Source: a beta proteobacterium AAP51 (GTDB lineage: Bacteria; Pseudomonadota; Gammaproteobacteria; Burkholderiales; Burkholderiaceae_C). Taken from it: a stretch of DNA of 64,000 bases. A program made the translations under genes and the position numbers. This document shows positions 24,344 through 32,102 of the stretch, in pieces (position 1 is the stretch's first letter; every line of letters begins with the position of its first letter). The notes under the pieces were generated by a model. The model worked only from the letters and a program-made list of their open reading frames with translations, did not search any database and was not told where the DNA came from. The stretch is taken from the NCBI GenBank assembly GCA_001295905.1, contig LJHT01000014.1, positions 1 through 64,000 of the forward strand, given 5' to 3'.

Positions 24344-24759
24344 TGGCCACCGACCGGTCTTCGCCGACCGAGCTGGCACCCGCCGGCGAGGCCGCCGCAT
24401 CGAAGGCGCTCGCCACCGAGCAAGACCTGGTCTTCGAATCCGCCGCCGAGCTCTTCGGCCTGCTCTCGACGCCCGTGCGCCTGAAGATCATCAGCGCGGT
24501 GTGCAACGGCGAGCGCAACGTGTCCGACCTGCTCGCGCAGATCGACACCACGCAGCCCAACATGTCGCAGCACCTGGCCACGCTGTACCGCGCGGGCGTG
24601 CTGGGCCGCCGCCGCGAGGGCACGCAGATCTACTACCGCCTGCAGAGCGAGCGCGTGGCCACGCTGTGCCGCGCGGTATGCACGCAGGTGGCGATGGAGC
24701 TCGACGCCGAAGCCGAGGTCGCGCCCGAAGATCGCCTTTTGCGCAGCGGCCTGCGCTGA
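24343..24759 (+). CDS. ArsR-family repressor, SoxR/SqrR-like
   Basis: The protein has 138 residues with a winged helix (about 35-105: LFGLLSTPVRLKIIS, DTTQPNMSQHLATLYRAGVL, GRRREGTQIYYRL). Cysteines are C54 (AVCNGER), C109 and C113 (TLCRAVC). SoxR, SqrR and BigR sense persulfide through one Cys in the first helices and one in the last helix. The layout here is similar, but the last Cys lies about one helical turn earlier than in SqrR. Sensing of sulfide or sulfane sulfur is therefore inferred. A GTG at 24340 is an alternative start. Confidence 0.85.
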   Translation: MATDRSSPTELAPAGEAAASKALATEQDLVFESAAELFGLLSTPVRLKIISAVCNGERNVSDLLAQIDTTQPNMSQHLATLYRAGVLGRRREGTQIYYRLQSERVATLCRAVCTQVAMELDAEAEVAPEDRLLRSGLR

Positions 24760-24762
24760 GCC

Positions 24763-25329
24763 ATGGTGCTGCCACCGCCGGCAGGCCGCACCCGGCGCCA
24801 GGCGCTGCAGGCCGCGCTGGCGGCCACTTGGGCGGCCACCTTGGCGGCCACCTTGCCGGGAGCCGTGCGAGCGCAGCCTGCTGCAGGCGCGAAGCCCCCG
24901 ACCGAGCCCGCCCTGCCCGAACTGGGCACCCTGCTGTCGGTGCCCGAGGTGGTGCTGCTCGATGGCAGCCGCCACACCCGCGCCGATGCGCAAGGCCGCG
25001 TGCTGGTGCTCTACTGGTGGGCCAGCTGGTGCCCGTTCTGCACGCTGCAGTCGCCCCACATCGACGCGCTGTGGCGCCAGCAGCAGGCGCGTGGCCTGCG
25101 CGTGCTGGGGCTCTCCATCGACCGCCGCGCCGAAGACGCCAGCCGCTACCTCGCGCAGCGCGGCTACGGCTTTCCTTCGGCCTGGGTCACGCCCGCGCTG
25201 GCGCAGGCCCTGCCCAAGCCGCCCGGCCTGCCCGTGACGGTGGTGCTGGGCCGCGACGGCCGTGTGCGCGCAGCCGAATCCGGCCAGCTCTTCCCGGAAG
25301 ACATCGAGCAGTTCGCCCGCTTCCTCTGA
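24763..25329 (+). CDS. TlpA/SoxW-like periplasmic thioredoxin
   Basis: The protein has 188 residues with a twin-arginine-like leader (GRTRRQALQAAL) whose hydrophobic core is built from three 4-residue repeats. The redox site is WCPFC (90-93), and the cis-Pro loop is GLPVTVVLGRDG. It starts 3 bp after the ArsR stop and completes a cytochrome-ArsR-thioredoxin operon comparable to soxRS-type modules. It probably reduces disulfides on SoxY or on haem-site cysteines. The substrate is inferred. Confidence 0.85.
   Translation: MVLPPPAGRTRRQALQAALAATWAATLAATLPGAVRAQPAAGAKPPTEPALPELGTLLSVPEVVLLDGSRHTRADAQGRVLVLYWWASWCPFCTLQSPHIDALWRQQQARGLRVLGLSIDRRAEDASRYLAQRGYGFPSAWVTPALAQALPKPPGLPVTVVLGRDGRVRAAESGQLFPEDIEQFARFL
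24820..24855 (+). repeat. Three 12-bp tandem repeats in a signal-peptide coding region
   Basis: GCGGCCACTTGG, GCGGCCACCTTG and GCGGCCACCTTG follow each other directly and encode AATW-AATL-AATL in the hydrophobic core of the TlpA-like leader. Copy-number slippage would lengthen or shorten the signal peptide by 4 residues without a frameshift. Confidence 0.7.
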
Positions 25330-25338
25330 AGCGCCCGC

Positions 25339-27831
25339 CTACAGCGGTACCGGCATCGTCTCGGTGTTGCCGCGCGCCGGCAGGTGGATGGTGAACACCG
25401 CTCCCCCCTGCGGCCCGTTGGCGGCCGTGATGCGGCCGCCATGCGCCTCGACGATCTTGCGCGAGATGGCCAGGCCCAGCCCCGTGCCGCCCGAGCCGTC
25501 TTTCGTCAGGCTGCTCTGCACGAAGGCCTGGAAGATGGCTTCCACTTCGCCAGGCGGTATGCCCGGGCCCTGGTCGGCCACCTCGAGCTGCGGCTCGCCA
25601 TGGTCGTTGAAGCGGCCTTCCACGCGGATGCTTCCGCCCAGCGGCGAAAAGCGTATGGCGTTGGCCAGCACGTTGCGCACCACCTGCTGGAAGCGCAGCG
25701 GGTCCACCCGCGCGGCCAGCGGCTGTTCGCCCAGCGCCAGCGCCACGCTCACCTGGCGCGCGGCCAGCTGCGGCTGCAGTTCCTTCACCACATGGCGCAC
25801 CAGGCCGCGCAGGTCGGTGCGTTCCAGGTGCATGGTGCCGACGGTGCTTTCCAGCTTCGAAACCTCCAGCAGGTCGTTCACCAGCGCCAGCATGCGCTGG
25901 CCGGCCTGGTGGATGTCGTCGAACATCGCGGCCAGGCGCGGCTGCTCGCTGCCGCGGCGCAGGCCCAGCTCGGAAAAGCCGATGATCGATTGCAGCGGCG
26001 TGCGCAGTTCGTGGCTGATGTTGGCGATGAACTCGCTCTTGGCGCGCGAGGCTTCCTCGGCCGCATCGCGCGCCTCGCGCGTGGTGCGCTCGGCGACGCG
26101 GAACTCGGTCACGTCGATCAGCGCCGACAGCACGCCCGCCGGCTGGTCGTGGTCGCCCGGCACCAGCAGCTTGCTCACCACCACGTCGCGCACCGAGCCG
26201 TCCTGGTGGCGTGCCGAGGCTTCGTAGCGCAGCGGGCGGCGCGTGCGCATCAGGTCGCGGTCCTGCGCCTCGTGCACGGCGCGCTCGGCCGCCGGCAGGT
26301 GCTGGCCCACGGGCTGGCCGATGACGTCGCCGCGCTTGCGGCCGGTGAAGCCTTCCCAGGCCTTGTTCACCATCACGTAGCGGCCGCGCAGGTCGACCAC
26401 CGAGGTGGGCAGCGGGCTGATGTCGATGAGCAGTTCGTTGAAGGCCAGCTGGGCCTGCAACCGGCGCTGGGCCTGCACGCGGGAGGAGATGTCCACCGCA
26501 CTGCCGGCAAAGCCCACTAACTGCCCCCGTTCGTGCAGCGGCATCAGCGACATGTCGTAGCTGCGCTGCCGGCCGCCGCTTTCGCCCATGCCCACCTGCA
26601 GGTGCCGCACATCGGTCTCGTTGGCGCGCGCGAACAGCGCGCGGGCGGCCTCGCGCTGCGCGGGGTTCACCAGTTCCCACAGCGGCCGCCCGGCGCCCTG
26701 GGCCAGCGCCCAGGGCTGGTTGGCGTAGTTCAGCACCCCTTGCACATCGGTGCGGAAGATGAGCTCCTGCAGGCTCTGGATGGTGACGTCGAGCTCCCGG
26801 CCGCGCCGCGCTGCCACTTCCTGTGCATCGTCGCGTTCGGCCCGGGCCACCTCGCGGGCCCGCACGCTGCGCCAGGCCACGGCGGTGAGCACGGTCACCA
26901 GGGCCAGCATCGCCACGCCCGCGGCGGCCAGTTGGCGCACCAGCTGCCACCAGGGGGCCAGCGCGGCCTTGCTGTCCACCTCCACCAGCACCGCCAGCGG
27001 GCGCGTGGACGACACGCGGAAGGCCGCGATCTGCGTGCCCGGCCGCAGACCCGTGCCTTCCCAGCGCCCGTGCTCCAGCCGGGGCAGGAAGTCGCGGAAG
27101 GGCGCCAGCCCCTGCAGCGAATGGCCCGCAGGCAGCGCCACCGTGTCGGTGCCGGCGATCAGGCGGCCGTCGTAGCTGGCCAGCGCGGCGGCCGCGCCCG
27201 GGCCGTCCAATGCGAGTTGCTGGAAGTTGACGAAAGCATTGGGGTTGAGCAGCGCAATGACGAAGAGGCCCTGGCCACCCGGCGCCTGCACGCTGCGCAC
27301 CAGGGGCAGGAAGCCCACCCCGGCCGGCACGCGGGCGCTGTTGCCGCGGGTGATGTCGGCGAGCAGGCGCCCGGGCACGTGCCCGCCCAGGCGCTCGGCC
27401 CCTGGCGCCGGCATGGGCCCCAGAGCCTGCAATTGCACGGTACGGCCGACGTCCTGGCTGTCGCCGCTGCTGCGCACCAGCCCGTTGGCGTCCACCACGG
27501 CCATGCCGCGCAGGAAGGGCAGGTTCACCAGCGACTGCTGCAGGGCCGTCTGCGTCAGCGGCCCGTCGGGCGGCTGCCCGCGCTGCAGCAGGTTGGCCAG
27601 CGTGGCCACGGCCAGCGCCGCACCGTCGACGTTGCGTGTGGTCTGCTCGCTGAGCACGCGCGCCAGCAGCTCGTTGCGCTCGCTGACGATGTCGCGCAGC
27701 TGGCGGTGTTCATGCCAGGCCAGCGCGCCCAGCGTCAGCAGCACCGCCAGTGCGAGCAGAGCCGCACCGCCGAAGACGATGCGGCGCGGGCGACGCAGGT
27801 TGGCTGCCGAAGGCGCGGCCGCGGCCTTCAC
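25339..27831 (-). CDS. Membrane sensor histidine kinase with Cache-like and PAS domains
   Basis: The kinase has 830 residues from a GTG at 27831 that overlaps the stop of the binding-protein gene (GTGA). One membrane helix (about 18-38) and a second (about 300-322) enclose a 260-residue periplasmic sensor of dCache type. Two PAS domains follow (about 350-480 and 490-610; NYANQPWALAQG, VNKAWEGFTGRK). HisKA is FIANISHELRTPLQS, and the ATPase has NAIRFS, DQGPGIP and GTGLGLAISRKIVEAHGG. The kinase is complete. Partners are likely the stand-alone REC at the head of this operon and the facing REC proteins. Confidence 0.9.
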   Translation of the reverse strand: MKAAAAPSAANLRRPRRIVFGGAALLALAVLLTLGALAWHEHRQLRDIVSERNELLARVLSEQTTRNVDGAALAVATLANLLQRGQPPDGPLTQTALQQSLVNLPFLRGMAVVDANGLVRSSGDSQDVGRTVQLQALGPMPAPGAERLGGHVPGRLLADITRGNSARVPAGVGFLPLVRSVQAPGGQGLFVIALLNPNAFVNFQQLALDGPGAAAALASYDGRLIAGTDTVALPAGHSLQGLAPFRDFLPRLEHGRWEGTGLRPGTQIAAFRVSSTRPLAVLVEVDSKAALAPWWQLVRQLAAAGVAMLALVTVLTAVAWRSVRAREVARAERDDAQEVAARRGRELDVTIQSLQELIFRTDVQGVLNYANQPWALAQGAGRPLWELVNPAQREAARALFARANETDVRHLQVGMGESGGRQRSYDMSLMPLHERGQLVGFAGSAVDISSRVQAQRRLQAQLAFNELLIDISPLPTSVVDLRGRYVMVNKAWEGFTGRKRGDVIGQPVGQHLPAAERAVHEAQDRDLMRTRRPLRYEASARHQDGSVRDVVVSKLLVPGDHDQPAGVLSALIDVTEFRVAERTTREARDAAEEASRAKSEFIANISHELRTPLQSIIGFSELGLRRGSEQPRLAAMFDDIHQAGQRMLALVNDLLEVSKLESTVGTMHLERTDLRGLVRHVVKELQPQLAARQVSVALALGEQPLAARVDPLRFQQVVRNVLANAIRFSPLGGSIRVEGRFNDHGEPQLEVADQGPGIPPGEVEAIFQAFVQSSLTKDGSGGTGLGLAISRKIVEAHGGRITAANGPQGGAVFTIHLPARGNTETMPVPL

Positions 27832-28778
27832 TGCAGGCGGACGATCGGGCCCAGCCCGTGGCGGCGCGCGGCGGCCTCGAGCCGGCCGTCGCGCTGGATG
27901 CGGGCCACGAAGGCGTCCACCACGGCCAGCCACTCGGTCTGGTCCTTCTTCACGGCGTAGGCATAGGGCAGCACGTGGAAGGGCGTGCTCGGCGCCACCA
28001 GCGTGGCCCAGTCGGCGTTGTCGAGCAGGCGGCGGCTGTAGGGGTAGTCGGTCATGAACACGTCCACGCGGCCGGCTTCCAGTTCACGTTCGCGCGTGGC
28101 GGGCGGCTGCACCTTCACCAGCCGCGCGTGCTTCAGCGCCGCGGCCATCACGGGTTCCATGAAGGTGCCGGCCTGCACGGCCACGGCCACGCCGGGCTTG
28201 TCGATGTCTTCCCAGCGCCGCACCACCTGGTTGCCCTTGGTGGTGACGCCGTAGATGTCGCTTTGCAGATAAGGCCGCGTGAAGCCCAGCACCGCCATGC
28301 GCTGCGGCAGCATGGCCACCGCGAACATGGCCACGTCGCAGCGGCCGCTGTTGAGGTCTTCCACCAGCGTGGGAAAGGAAGAGTCGACGAACTGCACCTG
28401 GGCCTTCAGGTCGCGGCCCAGCTCGGCCGCCAGGTCGATGTCGATGCCGGCCAGCTGCTGGGTGCGCGGGTGGCGCAGGCTGACGCCGTAATAGTCAGGC
28501 CAGATGCACACCTTCACGGTGCCGCTGGCCTGCACGCGCGCCTGCACGCGCCCTTGCGCATCAGCGGTCGCAGCCGCGGCCTGGGCGTGGGCTTTGGTGG
28601 CCGCGCCGGCCAGCAAGGCAGCCACCAGGGCCACCTTGGCAGCCAGGGCCAGGCCCAGGCCGGCCCAGGCGGCCAGGGGGTGAGGGCGCGCAGGGCGCCA
28701 GGCAGGGGTGCGGGGCATGGTGGTGGGTACAGCGAGGTGGAGTATCGAGGCGCCAGGGCGCGGAGAAGGTGGCTTCAC
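27828..28778 (-). CDS. Periplasmic solute-binding protein (ABC/BvgS-type SBP_bac_3)
   Basis: The protein has 316 residues. The start is a GTG at 28778 overlapping the HD-GYP stop (GTGA). The hydrophobic leader is internal (about 35-65), so an ATG at 28718 is an alternative start. The binding-protein fold shows GTVKVCIWPDYYGVS, LAGIDIDLAAELG, DVAMFAVAMLP and GRVDVFMTDYPYSR, as for amino-acid or polar-solute binding. No permease or ATPase is nearby. It is wedged between HD-GYP and a sensor kinase, so it probably presents a ligand to the kinase instead of serving transport. Confidence 0.82.
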   Translation of the reverse strand: MKPPSPRPGASILHLAVPTTMPRTPAWRPARPHPLAAWAGLGLALAAKVALVAALLAGAATKAHAQAAAATADAQGRVQARVQASGTVKVCIWPDYYGVSLRHPRTQQLAGIDIDLAAELGRDLKAQVQFVDSSFPTLVEDLNSGRCDVAMFAVAMLPQRMAVLGFTRPYLQSDIYGVTTKGNQVVRRWEDIDKPGVAVAVQAGTFMEPVMAAALKHARLVKVQPPATRERELEAGRVDVFMTDYPYSRRLLDNADWATLVAPSTPFHVLPYAYAVKKDQTEWLAVVDAFVARIQRDGRLEAAARRHGLGPIVRLQ

Positions 28779-29605
28779 GCCGTCAGCGGGCGCTGGCTGC
28801 GGCGCGAGGCGGTGAGGTCGTCGAAGCTCAGGCCGTCGTCGTTGACGTGGTTGCGCAGCGCGATGATCTCTTTTCGGTGCGTCAGGAAGGCCTCCACCAC
28901 GGCGGGGTCGAAGGCGCGGCCGCTCTGCGCTTCCAGCATGGTCAGCGCCTCTTCGTCGCTGAAGGCGGGGCGGTAGCAGCGGCTCATCGTGAGGGCGTCG
29001 AAAAAATCTGCCACTGCCACGATGCGTCCGCTCAGCGGTATCTGCGCGCCCTTCAGCTGGTCGGGGTAGCCGGTGCCGTCCCAGCGCTCGTGGTGCGTCA
29101 GCGCCACCTCGGCAGCCAGCTGGAACAGCGGAATGCGCGAACGGCCCAGGATCTCGGCGCCCATGCGCGGGTGTTCGTTCATCACCGCGCGCTCTTCCAG
29201 CGTCAGCGGCCCAGCTTTTTTCAGCACGCCGTCGGGGATGCCGATCTTGCCCACGTTGTGCATCGGCGCGGCCTGGCGCAGCAGCAGGGCCTCGGCTTCG
29301 GTCTGGCCCAGGTAAAGGGCCAACGCGCCCGAGATGAAGCCCATGCGCACGATGTGCACGCCGGTGTCGTCGTCACGGAACTCCGCCGCGCGCGCCAGGC
29401 GCAGCAGGGCGTCGTGGTGGGCGTGCGCCACTTCCTCCAGCGCTTCGTTGCGTTCGCGGTACATGCGGCCGAAGTCGGCCACCAGGCGCTCCATTTGCGC
29501 GTTGGCATCGGCCGGGTAGGCGTGGTTGTCGGCGGTGACAGGGTTGTGGGGGGCGTCGGCGGGCGCGCTCGGGGCCACCAGCTGCAGGGCAGGGGATGAA
29601 GTCAT
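28775..29605 (-). CDS. HD-GYP domain protein with HN in place of HD
   Basis: The protein has 276 residues. The HD-GYP domain (about 65-260) contains TGVHIVRMG, HHERWDGTGYP (171-181) and VADFFDALT. The metal-binding HD dyad reads PMHNVGKIGIP, that is H116-N117; the codon at 29255-29257 is AAC on the minus strand. Asp at this position is a metal ligand in active c-di-GMP phosphodiesterases, so activity may be lost or altered. The start (ATG 29605) overlaps the REC stop and the stop overlaps the next gene. It probably acts as the output of the REC encoded before it. Confidence 0.87.
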   Translation of the reverse strand: MTSSPALQLVAPSAPADAPHNPVTADNHAYPADANAQMERLVADFGRMYRERNEALEEVAHAHHDALLRLARAAEFRDDDTGVHIVRMGFISGALALYLGQTEAEALLLRQAAPMHNVGKIGIPDGVLKKAGPLTLEERAVMNEHPRMGAEILGRSRIPLFQLAAEVALTHHERWDGTGYPDQLKGAQIPLSGRIVAVADFFDALTMSRCYRPAFSDEEALTMLEAQSGRAFDPAVVEAFLTHRKEIIALRNHVNDDGLSFDDLTASRRSQRPLTA

Positions 29606-29976
29606 GAGCCGGTCACTCCCAGGTTGCTCAAGAGGTCTAGCAATTGCATCGGACTGAAGGGTTTCAGCAGGTAGGCATCAGCGCCGGCCAGCATGCCCGC
29701 CTCGCGGTCGGCCGCGCTGCCGCGGGCGCTGAGAATCACCACCGGAATGCGGCGCAGCCGGCCGTCGCCCTTGATGGCACGGCACAGGTCCAGGCCGTTC
29801 AGGGCGCCGGGCATCATCACGTCCAGCAGCACCGCATCGGGCTGCAGTTCGCGCACGAGATCCCAGCCGGTGGGGGCATCCGGAGCTTCGTGGATCTGGC
29901 AGCCCTCGAACTCCAGCGTCATGCGGATCAAGCGCCGGATGTCGGCGTGGTCTTCAACGATCAGGATCTTCTTCAT
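29602..29976 (-). CDS. Stand-alone response-regulator receiver (REC) protein
   Basis: The protein is 124 residues and has a single CheY-like domain: acidic pocket VEDH, phosphoryl Asp in LLDVMMPG, Ser in VILSARG and Lys in LLKPFSP, so it is phosphorylatable. The start at 29976 (MKKILIVED) fits the domain exactly. It is the first gene of a four-gene operon with overlapping ends (REC, HD-GYP, binding protein, kinase) and probably receives phosphate from the kinase to control HD-GYP. Confidence 0.9.
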   Translation of the reverse strand: MKKILIVEDHADIRRLIRMTLEFEGCQIHEAPDAPTGWDLVRELQPDAVLLDVMMPGALNGLDLCRAIKGDGRLRRIPVVILSARGSAADREAGMLAGADAYLLKPFSPMQLLDLLSNLGVTGS

Positions 29977-30012
29977 CTCGGGCGGCCCGCTGGGTGCATG
30001 TCGGAAATTCTC

Positions 30013-30045
30013 GCAAATCCGACAAATATCATATTTGCCATATTT
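30013..30045. promoter_or_regulatory. Palindromic operator in the divergent signalling promoter
   Basis: CAAATAT-C-ATATTTG (30023-30037) is a perfect 7+7 palindrome in the 112-bp gap between the REC operon and the HTH-REC gene. It is flanked by GCAAATCC (30013-30020) and another ATATTT (30040-30045). It is AT-rich in a GC-rich genome. The excisionase-type HTH protein next to it is a natural candidate binder. Confidence 0.6.
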
Positions 30046-30075
30046 CACACCGCGCCCGTAAACCCGCGAAAGCTG

Positions 30076-30088
30076 CAAAATCGCGTTC
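30076..30088 (+). promoter_or_regulatory. -10-like box 7 nt before the HTH-REC start
   Basis: CAAAAT (30076-30081) is followed by 7 nt and the ATG at 30089, with no ribosome site. This is consistent with a leaderless transcript. Confidence 0.35.
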
Positions 30089-30730
30089 ATGCAAGACGAC
30101 AACATGGTCAGCGCCCGGGCGGCTGACGACTGCACCACCCTGGAAGTGGCCCGGCTGCTGGGCCTGGCCGTGCGCTCGGTTCAACTGATGGTGGACCGCG
30201 GCGAGCTGCAAGCCTGGAAGACCCCCGGCGGCCACCGCCGCATTTCGCGCGCCTCGGTCGACCGATGGCTGGCGCAACGCGGCGCGCCGGGCCGGGTGCC
30301 CGCGGCACCCGCGCCTGCGCGCAACGCTGTGGCCACGCCGGTGCGGGTGCTGCTCATCGAAGACTCGCGCCATTTCCAGAACCTGGTGTCCCTGCTGGTG
30401 CGGCAGCACTTCCCGGCGGTGGAATTGCATCTGGCCGATGACGGCATTGCCGGCCTCGCCCTGGCCGGCCGCCTGCAGCCGCAGGTGCTGCTGGTGGACA
30501 TCCTGCTGCCGGGCATCGACGGCGCCACGCTCATCACGGGTCTGCGCTCCAGCCCGGCATTTGCCGGCAGCCGGCTCATCGTGGTGACCTCGCTGCAGGG
30601 TGAAGAATTGCAGCCCTACGCCTTCGCGCTGCAGGGCGTGCCCATCATCCACAAACCCCGGCTGGCCCTCGAGTTGCCCGCGCTGCTGGGCGAAGCCCTG
30701 GCCCAGCCAGGGGCAGCCCTGGAGGCTTGA
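30089..30730 (+). CDS. Excisionase-type HTH fused to a response-regulator receiver
   Basis: The protein has 213 residues. The N-terminal MerR/excisionase-like helix-turn-helix (about 15-65) contains TTLEVARLLGLAVRSVQLMVDRGELQAWKTPGGHRRISRASVDRWL. The C-terminal REC (about 87-205) has IEDS, phospho-Asp in LLVDILLPG, VVTS and IIHKP, so it is intact. Placing DNA binding before the receiver reverses the usual order. It is divergent from the REC/HD-GYP operon across a palindrome, and its stop lies 1 bp before the REC-HPt gene. It is likely the transcriptional output of this system. Confidence 0.87.
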   Translation: MQDDNMVSARAADDCTTLEVARLLGLAVRSVQLMVDRGELQAWKTPGGHRRISRASVDRWLAQRGAPGRVPAAPAPARNAVATPVRVLLIEDSRHFQNLVSLLVRQHFPAVELHLADDGIAGLALAGRLQPQVLLVDILLPGIDGATLITGLRSSPAFAGSRLIVVTSLQGEELQPYAFALQGVPIIHKPRLALELPALLGEALAQPGAALEA

Positions 30731-30731
30731 G

Positions 30732-31544
30732 GTGGCCCGCGTCGCGCGGGTGATGGTGGTGGAAGACGACGCGGCGGTGCGGCGTCTCGTGGAACTGGCG
30801 CTGGAAGACCTGGTGCTGGGCCAGCCGCCCATCGAACTGCTGCTGTGCCCCGATGGGGCCAGCGCGCTGCAGGCGCTGCACGAAGCGCCGGTGCAACTGC
30901 TGATCACCGACCTGATGATGCCCGGCCTCTCGGGCTACGAGCTGCTGGAACGCCTGGTGCGACAGCCCGGGCTGCGGCAGGGCGCGCGCCTGGTCGTCTT
31001 CAGTGCCGGCCTGGACGGCGAGGCGCGCGAACGGCTGCAAGGGCTGGACGTGTGGCGCCTGCTGGACAAGCCGGTGTCGCTGCAGGCGCTGGAAGACTGC
31101 GTGCGGCAGGCTTTGCAGGCAGGCCCTGCGGAGTCGCACGAGGAACGCATGTTGCCGGCCCAGGGCACCGCCGAAGCATCAAAGGCCGCTTTCGATACTG
31201 CAGGCGGGCTGGCCGAAGGGGAGCAAGCCGCCATCGAACTGCAGTTCGGCGGCGATGCCGAACTCTTCCATGAATTCCGCGCCAGTTGCCTGCCGCAGTT
31301 CGTGCAGGACGCGCAGGCCCTGGACGCCGCCCTGGCCCGGGCCGACCTGCCCGCCGTGCGCCGCCAGGCGCACAGCCTGAAGGGCGTGCTGGCCACTCTG
31401 GGCTGGCAGCGCGAAGCGGCGCAGGCGCGGGCCCTGGAAGCCGCCTTGCAGCAGGTCGATGCCGAACAGGTGCAGACGGTGTGGGCAGCCTTGCGCGGCA
31501 CCTTGCTCGCACGGGCCGCGAGCGCCGGGCCGGCCGCCGGCTAG
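30732..31544 (+). CDS. REC-HPt phosphorelay protein
   Basis: The protein has 270 residues from a GTG with GGAGG 6 nt upstream. The N-terminal receiver (about 5-125) shows VVEDD, LLITDLMMPG with the phospho-Asp, VFSAG and LDKPVS. The C-terminal HPt domain (about 165-255) carries RQAHSLKGVLATLG, whose His accepts phosphate. Such proteins relay phosphate between a kinase and a final receiver. It probably links the sensor kinase on the other strand to the HTH-REC protein encoded directly upstream. Confidence 0.87.
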   Translation: MARVARVMVVEDDAAVRRLVELALEDLVLGQPPIELLLCPDGASALQALHEAPVQLLITDLMMPGLSGYELLERLVRQPGLRQGARLVVFSAGLDGEARERLQGLDVWRLLDKPVSLQALEDCVRQALQAGPAESHEERMLPAQGTAEASKAAFDTAGGLAEGEQAAIELQFGGDAELFHEFRASCLPQFVQDAQALDAALARADLPAVRRQAHSLKGVLATLGWQREAAQARALEAALQQVDAEQVQTVWAALRGTLLARAASAGPAAG

Positions 31545-31547
31545 TAC

Positions 31548-31563
31548 GCCCCGCGCACGGGGC
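31548..31563. terminator. Hairpin between convergent genes
   Basis: GCCCCG-CGCA-CGGGGC is a perfect 6-bp stem 3 bp after the REC-HPt stop and 8 bp from the convergent lipoprotein stop. There is no T-tract; a bidirectional end signal is possible. Confidence 0.35.
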
Positions 31564-31571
31564 GCCGCACT

Positions 31572-32102
31572 TCAGCGCGGGCTGGCTGCCGCCGGGGCCG
31601 ACGTGGGCGTGGTGCCCAGCGGCGCTGCCGCGCTGGTGGCCACGGGGGCCTTCATCACGCGCACCTTGCCGTTGGTGGTGACCAGGATCACGGGGTCGCC
31701 GGGGTTGAAGCTTTCCGAGGCCTTGGCCTGCACCACCGAGCGGCGGTCGCCGTTCTTCAGCTGCACGAGGATTTCCAGCGCTTCCTCGCGCGTGGTGCTG
31801 CGCTCCACCGCGTTGCCGATGACGCCGCCGACCACGGCGCCCAGCACGCCCACGACCACGGCTTCGCGCTTGCCGCCGACGCTGCTGCCGGCCATGCCGC
31901 CGGCCAGGCCGCCCGCGGCGGCACCCAGCCCGCTCTGCTGGCCTTCCACCACCACGGGGCGGGAGCTCAGCACCACCGCATCCACCACGGTGGACAGGCG
32001 CTGGGCCTCGTTGCGGCTGACGACATCGGGGCTGGTGGTGGAACAAGCCGCCAGGGCGGCGACCGAGGCCAGCAGCGTGAGGCGGATGACAAGACGGTTC
32101 AT
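31572..32102 (-). CDS. Glycine-zipper outer-membrane lipoprotein (SlyB/PcP-like)
   Basis: This 176-residue lipoprotein has a lipobox at LAAC (C20). The middle is a glycine-zipper pair (GLGAAAGGLAGGMAGSSVGG; VVGVLGAVVGGVIGNAVE, about 58-95), which forms the two-helix hairpin typical of SlyB/17-kDa antigen proteins. A beta-rich C-terminal part (about 100-150) is followed by an Ala/Pro/Thr-rich tail. It is probably an envelope-stress or outer-membrane integrity protein. It is a single gene, convergent with the REC-HPt gene. Confidence 0.82.
   Translation of the reverse strand: MNRLVIRLTLLASVAALAACSTTSPDVVSRNEAQRLSTVVDAVVLSSRPVVVEGQQSGLGAAAGGLAGGMAGSSVGGKREAVVVGVLGAVVGGVIGNAVERSTTREEALEILVQLKNGDRRSVVQAKASESFNPGDPVILVTTNGKVRVMKAPVATSAAAPLGTTPTSAPAAASPR

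Noticed and set aside
27828..28778. The binding protein as part of a transport operon
   Set aside because: No permease or ATPase gene lies within the operon; both overlapping neighbours are signalling genes.
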